DNA from: an uncultured Treponema sp.
Lineage (GTDB): Bacteria; Spirochaetota; Spirochaetia; Treponematales; Treponemataceae
Assembly: GCA_946611835.1 (NCBI GenBank)
Contig: CAMOEE010000072.1
Span: forward strand, 1-11,181
DNA length: 11,181 nucleotides
Direction of reading: 5' to 3'
The translations under genes were made by a program, and so were the position numbers. This document shows, piece after piece, positions 5,869 through 11,181 of this stretch (positions within the stretch are counted from its first letter, which is position 1; each line of letters starts with the position of its first letter). The notes under the pieces were generated by a model that was not told the origin of the DNA, ran no database searches, and was given only the letters and a program-made list of their open reading frames with translations.

Positions 5869-6798
5869 TTATTTCTCCCACAATTTCTCTGGATAATATC
5901 CTGATTTTATTTTCTTTGCAATCTCGTTCTTCACGAGCTGCTTGTCCTCCGGGTATGTCATTCCGAACCAGCTTTCCTCTGAAGTGAACATTTTGATTCT
6001 GCCCTTCCCGTTCTGAATCATCTCGTTTGCAGCGACTGGAAGAAGCGCCTCCGCTTTCGGAACAGAGAGCGAAGTCTTTTTGAAATTCTCCCAGTATTCC
6101 TCAAAGCTCTCGAACGCTTTTGGCGAGAATCCGAACAGGTTCATGCTCACGGTCTCTTTCCCCGTCATCTTGATGATTTTTCCGTCAAGATTTGACTCGA
6201 TTTCGTTGCCTCTGAAATTCTCCCCGGTGTAGTAGATTTTCGTGTTCTCGGTGATTGATTTCAGACAACCTCCAGAAACCTCGCACACTCCGCGGCTCAC
6301 AGAACCGTTCCTGCTCATCGTGTTTCCGAGGATGTAGCCGACCATGGCGTGCTCAGCAGAGTCGTTATTAATAGAAGAAAGATAACTTCCGAGCATCTCG
6401 AACGCACTCCTGCCGTAGTAGTCGTCCGCATTGATGACTGCGAATGGTTCGTTGATTTTCTCCTTCGCACATAAGACCGCGTGTACCGTTCCCCACGGCT
6501 TGCTTCTGTTTGCTTCGGCAGCAATAGTTCGCTCGTTTTCCGTAAGAAGCGCATCCGGCATCTGGAATACATATTCGGCGTCCATGTTCCGTGCCACCCT
6601 GTCGAAGAGTCTTTCCCGGAAGTCTTTTTCGATGTCTTTTCGAATGATGAAAACGATTTTTCCAAATCCGCTCCGCTTTGCGTCGAACGCAGAGAAGTCC
6701 AAAAGACATTCTCCGTTTTTTCCTACAGCATCAATCTGCTTGAGTCCGCCGTAGCGACTTCCCATGCCTGCGGCAAGTACCAAAAGTGTTGGTTGCAT
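5869..6798 (-). CDS. Sugar-phosphate nucleotidyltransferase family protein
   Basis: The 309-residue cytoplasmic enzyme has the Rossmann-like NTP-transferase fold. It carries the signature LVLAAGMGSRYGGLKQ (6-21), which binds the nucleotide triphosphate, and VINADDYYG (121-129), whose acidic pair would bind metal. FGKIVFIIRKDIEKDF (45-60) and the C-terminal WFGMTYPEDKQLV (277-289) mark a distinct subfamily, often found near sugar genes, whose exact sugar-phosphate substrate I cannot name. It probably makes an NDP-sugar for the local glycan. The start at 6798 follows GGAGGA (6808-6813) by nine bases and places the signature at the proper distance from the N-terminus. The frame stays open upstream to 6927, overlapping the preceding gene, but that part is not family-like. 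An 82-base gap separates it from the pyruvyltransferase-like gene upstream, and the glf remnant follows one base after its stop. Fold assignment is firm; substrate is unknown. Confidence 0.85.
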   Translation of the reverse strand: MQPTLLVLAAGMGSRYGGLKQIDAVGKNGECLLDFSAFDAKRSGFGKIVFIIRKDIEKDFRERLFDRVARNMDAEYVFQMPDALLTENERTIAAEANRSKPWGTVHAVLCAKEKINEPFAVINADDYYGRSAFEMLGSYLSSINNDSAEHAMVGYILGNTMSRNGSVSRGVCEVSGGCLKSITENTKIYYTGENFRGNEIESNLDGKIIKMTGKETVSMNLFGFSPKAFESFEEYWENFKKTSLSVPKAEALLPVAANEMIQNGKGRIKMFTSEESWFGMTYPEDKQLVKNEIAKKIKSGYYPEKLWEK

Positions 6799-6807
6799 AT
6801 TGTGTTT

Positions 6808-6813
6808 TCCTCC
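6808..6813 (-). promoter_or_regulatory. Shine-Dalgarno deciding the nucleotidyltransferase start
   Basis: GGAGGA on the minus strand lies nine bases before the ATG at 6798. It supports that start over the in-frame ATG at 6927, which would overlap the end of the preceding gene by 47 bases. Confidence 0.7.
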
Positions 6814-6880
6814 TGATGAATGAAAAATATAATGAAGGCGACTTCTAGGAACTCGCTTATAACGATTTTCTAGAGTTTTT

Positions 6881-8332
6881 TTATTTTCTTTTGAAAATTT
6901 TATGAAATAGCCATGCACAAGCTCCATAAAGAGTTCGGTGTCGGGTGTTCAAGATAAGTCCCCTTAATTCCGCAAGTTGATTTTCCAAATTGTGTAGGTG
7001 CTCTTCTACATCTGCGATACGCTTTTCATCGAGAGAAAACCGGTTGTCCACGTTCACACCATGTGTCTCCACATCTGCGATGCGCTTTTCATCGAGAGAA
7101 AACCTGTTGTCTACATCCGCTCCGTGCTTTTCCACAAGCGAAATGCGATAACCGTTGCGGGCGGCGATAAGGTCAATATCTTCTATATGAGCTTTCAGTG
7201 CATCAAGTTCTGAAAATGCACGCTCGGATTTAGGCATGACTTTAAGTGCGTCTGAAAGCCATTTTTCACTCCGAGATTTCTCGCTGGAGAGGATTTTTTC
7301 TATCTGTCCATAGTCTACGGTCTCAAAAAATGAATCGTCGGAAATGTCTATGTCTTCAAGATTCTTTATGATTTTGTCTTCTATATGCAGAAGATTGCCG
7401 ATGGACTCAAAACGAGTTGCACCTCGTACTGGATTTGAAATCGCTATGAAGGGCTTTTTGAAAATGAGGGCAAGACACATTCCGTGGAATGAATCTGTAA
7501 CGATGAAGCTTGAATTTTTGATTAGGGCTATCCATCGCTCCTCGCACACGTTCATTTCGCAGGGAAGAGTCCATGAGGATTTTACATATTCTGCAGAATA
7601 ATGCGGGTCGGAAATGACATGAAGGGGAAGATCAAGTTTCTTGCTCACACTCCGAAGGACATTCGCTTTTTCTTCCGTTGGTTCAAGAGTATAAGAAAAA
7701 ATATAACCTTCATGCAAGTCGTCCTCATAGCCTTGGGCAAGATTGTCGTAATGCTCCCTCGGACAAAGGAAAATCGGGTCAAGGACAAATTCACTTTCCC
7801 GCTTGTAGGCCTCTTTGATGAACTGGACGGTGCTCTGTTCCCGCACTGAAAATGCGTCAAAACGGGAAAGGTAATAGGACATAAGTTTTGTATCAAGTTC
7901 GGTTCCCCAAGCCTCATCTCGTCCCCAGGAGGCGGCATACACGATTTTGCGCTTTCCATCGGGTACCCAGTCGAAATAACAAATTTTTCCAAAATTATTA
8001 TTTACTTCATTGTTAAAAAATTGATCACTCCCGACCATCAACGTTTCACACTCTTCTGCAACAGAGCGCATTTCACCCCGTGTTTCAAGCGGAACTTGAA
8101 GCTCCGACGGCTGGTATGGCGATTTTTCAAAAAGCCCCACCTTTGCCCCTGCCGTGTCAGATATTCTTGGCGGCGCGGCGTAAGAGTTAAGAGGCCTATC
8201 AACCAGCTTTATCGAATAGCCCATGTTCTTTAACACTTTGTACAAGGCAAAGTATGTCAGGCAGGTTCCATAGTTTTCCCACGTCCAAAGGGACACAAGG
8301 CCGATGTCGTATTTGATTTTAGAATTTTTCAT
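6881..8332 (-). CDS. Polysaccharide pyruvyltransferase-like protein with a repetitive coiled-coil tail
   Basis: Residues 1-360 fit the polysaccharide pyruvyltransferase family (CsaB/WcaK type), which transfers pyruvate from phosphoenolpyruvate to sugars as a ketal. Visible family marks are ENYGTCLTYFALYKVL (19-34), MVGSDQFFNN (99-108), FDAFSVREQ (158-166), LDPIFL (184-189) and TDSFHGMCLALIFKKPFIAI (279-298) with the conserved His283. Residues 370-460 are not part of the usual domain. They form a charged, heptad-like region with two near-identical 21-residue repeats, VExHGxxVDNRFSLDEKRIAD (400-420 and 421-441), and a third partial one starting VEEHLHNLEN. The protein ends with a short amphipathic, basic stretch (LYGACAWLFHKIFKRK) that may touch the membrane. 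The start has GGAGG ten bases upstream and lies four bases after the acyltransferase stop, so the two genes are an operon pair. The catalytic role is inferred from the family; some members act in other ways. Confidence 0.82.
   Translation of the reverse strand: MKNSKIKYDIGLVSLWTWENYGTCLTYFALYKVLKNMGYSIKLVDRPLNSYAAPPRISDTAGAKVGLFEKSPYQPSELQVPLETRGEMRSVAEECETLMVGSDQFFNNEVNNNFGKICYFDWVPDGKRKIVYAASWGRDEAWGTELDTKLMSYYLSRFDAFSVREQSTVQFIKEAYKRESEFVLDPIFLCPREHYDNLAQGYEDDLHEGYIFSYTLEPTEEKANVLRSVSKKLDLPLHVISDPHYSAEYVKSSWTLPCEMNVCEERWIALIKNSSFIVTDSFHGMCLALIFKKPFIAISNPVRGATRFESIGNLLHIEDKIIKNLEDIDISDDSFFETVDYGQIEKILSSEKSRSEKWLSDALKVMPKSERAFSELDALKAHIEDIDLIAARNGYRISLVEKHGADVDNRFSLDEKRIADVETHGVNVDNRFSLDEKRIADVEEHLHNLENQLAELRGLILNTRHRTLYGACAWLFHKIFKRK
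7008..7133 (-). repeat. 63-bp tandem repeat inside the pyruvyltransferase-like gene
   Basis: Two adjacent 63-base units (7008-7070 and 7071-7133) encode 21 residues each, exactly three heptads. The segment TGCGAT(A/G)CGCTTTTCATCGA is almost unchanged between copies, whereas the other half of the unit differs at several bases. Because the unit is a multiple of three, gain or loss of copies would lengthen or shorten the coiled coil without breaking the frame. Confidence 0.9.
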
Positions 8333-8336
8333 AAGT

Positions 8337-9407
8337 CTATAGCCTCCTTAAAAGCTTGCGGATTGGTTTTTCGATGAGATAGCAAAATATGGTACAAAAT
8401 AAAATTGTGGTGACAATAGTAATGCAAAACGCAAATGTAAAACGCATTTTACTTACAAGTAGTGACAACACAAGTCCACCGATGCACATATGCAGGAGAT
8501 AAACAGAAAAACTTATATCTGCAAAAAATGAAATTACCTTATTTTTCTTTAGTTCAAGTTTTGGAAGCATTATGAAAAGCATAACCGCGTAAACAAAAGA
8601 AACCAAATATGGTTCATTTAAGAGATATCGTTTGTCATATAAATAAAGCCCAAGCAGTGTTGTACAATAATTCATAAACAACAAAACTGTGCCCCAGCGT
8701 TTTGAAATCGAATTAGACTTAACCTGATATAAAATGATTCCTGCAAAAATGAGAGTAACAAACCAGCTGTAATGGGAACAGCATACAAAAAATGGAATTT
8801 TCGAAAATAGCTTACCAAGTGCATACATGGTTAATACCCCTCCCATGTATACTATACAACGATATTTTTCATTCACTTTCACATTTTGTAGCTGAGCATA
8901 GATAACATAAAAAATAACAAGCGGAATTAAAAACCATGTGATATTGATTTTGTCATAGCTTCCAATAAAGAACGAAAGGAGAGTTGAGCTTTCAATCCAT
9001 TCTTTTGCAGAAAATTGCCACCAGTATCTTCCTGCTGGCGTAATCATTCCTACGATTTTTTGAAAAGCAAAGAAAAATGCAAAGGCGCAAACACATGGCA
9101 ACCACAATGAAAGCAGTTTCCTTAATGTAAATCTTATTGAGCCTAGTATTCCTGACTGCTTTCTTTTAAACGATGGAATGAATAAATATCCTGTAAGCAA
9201 AAAGAAGATGCAGACTCCAAAAGCTCCTGACCACTGGATTATAGATAGAGGCTTAAAAAATGCATAATCGGCAAGTTTTGTTCCAATCCATTCTGGTCGC
9301 CGCATAAAGACAATATGGTCAAAAACAACCATAAACATTGCAAATACCCTTAAGTAATCCAATGTAACATTTCTGTTTGTTTTTACTTCAAGATTAGTTT
9401 TTTCCAT
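8337..9407 (-). CDS. Family-3 membrane acyltransferase (OafA/WecH-like)
   Basis: The 356-residue integral membrane protein belongs to the acyltransferase-3 family, which adds acetyl or other acyl groups to sugars of surface polysaccharides. The N-terminus holds the family pattern LDYLRVFAMFMVVFDHI (16-32), with conserved Arg20 and His31. It is followed by WSGAFGVCIFFLLTGYLF (around 59-76) and the basic SFKRKQ loop. About ten hydrophobic segments follow, ending with FFADISFSVYLLHMCIG, another family mark, and a basic C-terminus (IEKPIRKLLRRL). There is no C-terminal SGNH domain. The start has GGAG six bases upstream, and the gene lies 13 bases after the MenD-like gene. The DNA is clearly more AT-rich than rfbB/rfbC, with about 30% G+C in one counted line, suggesting separate origin. 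The acyl donor and target sugar are not deducible. Confidence 0.92.
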   Translation of the reverse strand: MEKTNLEVKTNRNVTLDYLRVFAMFMVVFDHIVFMRRPEWIGTKLADYAFFKPLSIIQWSGAFGVCIFFLLTGYLFIPSFKRKQSGILGSIRFTLRKLLSLWLPCVCAFAFFFAFQKIVGMITPAGRYWWQFSAKEWIESSTLLSFFIGSYDKINITWFLIPLVIFYVIYAQLQNVKVNEKYRCIVYMGGVLTMYALGKLFSKIPFFVCCSHYSWFVTLIFAGIILYQVKSNSISKRWGTVLLFMNYCTTLLGLYLYDKRYLLNEPYLVSFVYAVMLFIMLPKLELKKNKVISFFADISFSVYLLHMCIGGLVLSLLVSKMRFTFAFCITIVTTILFCTIFCYLIEKPIRKLLRRL

Positions 9408-9420
9408 AAATTTCTCCTTT

Positions 9421-11115
9421 TCAATGCTCCCTATAGCATCCCAAAATCATCTCAAGTGCATCGTGCTCGTTTTTCTCTTCTGTGAAGACTTCAAAAAGAA
9501 TCGGCTTGGAATCTTCCTGTATTGGCGAAAGAAATTTTTCAAGATTTCCTGAAAATGACTTTTTATTGTTGGCCGTAAGATATTCAAATCCCAAGTCTTC
9601 TGCCCAGTGTCGGACCAAATCTGGCGATTTTGAGCCGAAGTGCCCTTCTGCTGCCATATACGGATTTGTGTCCTTCTCAAATAGACGAAGGAAATTGAAG
9701 CCTACCTTGAACTCGACTCCAAGCCCATTGTTCACAAGAAGAATGCGCAAGTTCGATGAAACATGGCGGTTTCCCAAAGCGTTTATATCGTAGAAAAAGG
9801 CAAGATCCCCAACAATCAGAAAATGAAGTTTTTCTGGTGATGCAAGCGAAGCCCCCAATGCTGTAGAAAGTGCTCCATCTATGCCGAATCCGCCTACATT
9901 CGAATACGTGGTAATGGTTTTATCCATCCTGAACATATTCATAGAACGGAGTGAACTCAATATTGCAAGATGTACCACTGAATCAGCCGGAATTTTGGGT
10001 GCGAGTTTATTACAGCAAAAGATATTTGAAAAAGGCAATTCAGGAATGGATTTTTCTATCTCAGTCTGTTCGTTCTTTGCTGTTTTATAAAGATTTTCTC
10101 GTGAAGGAGAGGCTTTAAACTCTGGTAAGTTATAATTTTCAAAGAATTTTTCCTCAGTCATTTGAAATACAGCTTTCAGTTGCTTGAGCAAGTCTGCTAG
10201 ATTTCCGTCAGGAGAGACTCTCCAGACAGCACCGGCATTTATTGTAATTTGAGAATAATAATCCCCTGACACGCTTCCAATATGAATAAGCAAATCCAAA
10301 TCCGCCACTTTACTGCGATAATTTCTTTGTCCTGCAACAAGAGGATATAAAACTCCATATTTTCCCCTATAGTTGCTCGTATGGTCACAAAGGACAACGG
10401 CATTGTATTTCTCGCAGAAAGCGTCAACTGCATTAGCAAGGCGCTTGCTCCAGCGATTGTGCGCCCCAACAAAAATACCGACACGCACCGCTTCTATCGT
10501 TGGAAGTTCATCTTCTGCAGTGTAGGTGGGGATTTTTCTTGCAAGGGGCAGCTGCCGTACCCCAAAGTTCAAACTGTACCGGCTCTCAAGATTTATATGG
10601 ATAGGGCCGCCACCGTTTTTCAGCTTCATGGCGGCAAATGCCTTGTTCAGTTCAATTTCACAGGAGCGTTCGTCAACAGCATCCTTTACAACAGGAATGT
10701 TCACGCTCATCACGCACACATCATTTGGGACAGTACGTCTGTCAATCACCTGCGGCATAAGAGAGCCGATATCCGCTTCTTCACGAGCACCGGTTATGGC
10801 GATGACAGGAAGTTTCCTGTAATAAGCCTCGGTAAGGGCTGGAAGATAATTTCGGCTGGCAGTCGCCTGAGTACATGCGATTATTACAGGCTTTCCGGAC
10901 TCGGCAGCCATGCCGCATGCCATGTATGCCGCGCTTCGTTCATCTACGCAAGAGTACATCTTAAAAAATGGGTCAATCTGGGCACAACGCACGAAGGTTC
11001 CGTGCGTTGTGCCAGGTGATACTATCACTTGGCACAACCCCCACTGTTTTAAAAGTGAGATTAAAATCTGCACGTTGCGCTCATCCGTGTAGTAAGAAAG
11101 ATTTTCTGTGAGCAT
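9421..11115 (-). CDS. MenD-like thiamine-diphosphate enzyme of unknown substrate
   Basis: The 564-residue protein has the length and three-domain layout of ThDP enzymes closest in style to MenD (SEPHCHC synthase). The N-terminal pyrimidine-binding domain shows VSPGTTHGTFV (32-42) and CVDERSAAYMACGMA (56-70) with the probable catalytic Glu59. A central domain follows (about 205-330, FVGAHNRWSKRLANAV and LDLLIHIGSVSGDYY). The C-terminal pyrophosphate domain has GGFGIDGALSTALGASL (408-424), GDLAFFYDINALGN (436-449) and the paired Asn at 462-463, spaced as in the ThDP/metal-binding motif. True MenD has SPGSRS near the N-terminus, with an Arg that binds isochorismate; here it reads SPGTTHG, so menaquinone synthesis is unlikely. 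The start has GGAGG ten bases upstream. It leads the four-gene minus-strand operon, which suggests that it makes or modifies a glycan building block by carboligation or decarboxylation (inference). The substrate is unknown. Confidence 0.83.
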   Translation of the reverse strand: MLTENLSYYTDERNVQILISLLKQWGLCQVIVSPGTTHGTFVRCAQIDPFFKMYSCVDERSAAYMACGMAAESGKPVIIACTQATASRNYLPALTEAYYRKLPVIAITGAREEADIGSLMPQVIDRRTVPNDVCVMSVNIPVVKDAVDERSCEIELNKAFAAMKLKNGGGPIHINLESRYSLNFGVRQLPLARKIPTYTAEDELPTIEAVRVGIFVGAHNRWSKRLANAVDAFCEKYNAVVLCDHTSNYRGKYGVLYPLVAGQRNYRSKVADLDLLIHIGSVSGDYYSQITINAGAVWRVSPDGNLADLLKQLKAVFQMTEEKFFENYNLPEFKASPSRENLYKTAKNEQTEIEKSIPELPFSNIFCCNKLAPKIPADSVVHLAILSSLRSMNMFRMDKTITTYSNVGGFGIDGALSTALGASLASPEKLHFLIVGDLAFFYDINALGNRHVSSNLRILLVNNGLGVEFKVGFNFLRLFEKDTNPYMAAEGHFGSKSPDLVRHWAEDLGFEYLTANNKKSFSGNLEKFLSPIQEDSKPILFEVFTEEKNEHDALEMILGCYREH

Positions 11116-11181
11116 ATAGAAATAGCCTCCGTTACTGCAAAAATATCTATTTTCATTTTATTCGATGCCTTTCTATTTTTT
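11116..11181. other. Edge sequence upstream of the MenD-like gene
   Basis: This short AT-rich stretch holds the GGAGG ribosome-binding site (minus strand) for the MenD-like gene. At the very edge AAAAAATAG could be the end of an upstream minus-strand gene. No promoter is convincing, so the operon may begin outside the window. Confidence 0.35.

Noticed and set aside
6799..6927. In-frame upstream extension of the nucleotidyltransferase gene.
   Set aside because: The GGAGGA and the family N-terminus both point to 6798; the extension overlaps the preceding gene.
10381..11019. Long plus-strand open frame of 212 codons.
   Set aside because: It lies opposite the MenD-like gene, has no family-like sequence and no ribosome-binding site, so it is a shadow frame.
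11061..11156. 31-codon minus-strand frame starting MKIDIFAVTEA upstream of and overlapping the MenD-like gene.
   Set aside because: It has no Shine-Dalgarno and overlaps the gene out of frame; a leader peptide is possible but unsupported.

Overview
This window is a surface-polysaccharide (O-antigen or capsule-like) biosynthesis and export region broken up by accessory DNA. The genes point to a host-associated anaerobe. A treponeme-like spirochaete or another gut bacterium would fit, but no marker gene is present, so the taxonomic guess is weak. Base composition is patchy: one hand-counted 60-base line in rfbC (661-720) has 36 G+C, while a line in the acyltransferase gene (8401-8460) has 18. 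This suggests a mosaic assembled from several sources.

Layout. (1) 1-825, minus strand: the start of rfbB (dTDP-glucose 4,6-dehydratase, running off the left edge) and rfbC (dTDP-4-dehydrorhamnose 3,5-epimerase). rfbC has lost its 5' end. (2) 826-1465, plus strand: a good sigma-70 promoter and the wreck of an AAA/DUF4143 ATPase gene, reduced to its extreme N-terminus joined out of frame to its C-terminal domain. (3) 1466-3178, plus strand: two small hairpins, then a complete AbiE-type toxin-antitoxin operon whose promoter lies inside a 41-bp near-palindrome. (4) 3179-3474: non-coding DNA with a long imperfect hairpin and a promoter placed so close to the next ATG that the mRNA may be leaderless. 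(5) 3475-5435, plus strand: the permease and ATPase of a Wzm/Wzt-type polysaccharide ABC exporter. (6) 5436-5867, minus strand: a badly decayed, 3'-truncated UDP-galactopyranose mutase gene (glf). (7) 5869-11115, minus strand: four tightly spaced genes, transcribed in the order MenD-like thiamine-diphosphate enzyme, family-3 acyltransferase, polysaccharide pyruvyltransferase-like protein with a repetitive coiled-coil tail, and sugar nucleotidyltransferase, followed by the dead glf.

How it fits together. The rfb genes supply dTDP-rhamnose precursors. The nucleotidyltransferase (and formerly Glf) would supply other activated sugars. The pyruvyltransferase-like protein, the acyltransferase and perhaps the MenD-like enzyme would decorate the glycan, and Wzm/Wzt would export it. 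Three damaged genes (rfbC, the DUF4143 gene and glf) lie at the edges of the plus-strand block that carries the TA system and the exporter. This suggests that block arrived or was rearranged by recombination that cut into a once continuous minus-strand cluster. The least conventional parts are the MenD-like enzyme, which lacks the usual MenD substrate motif, and the coiled-coil pyruvyltransferase beside it.
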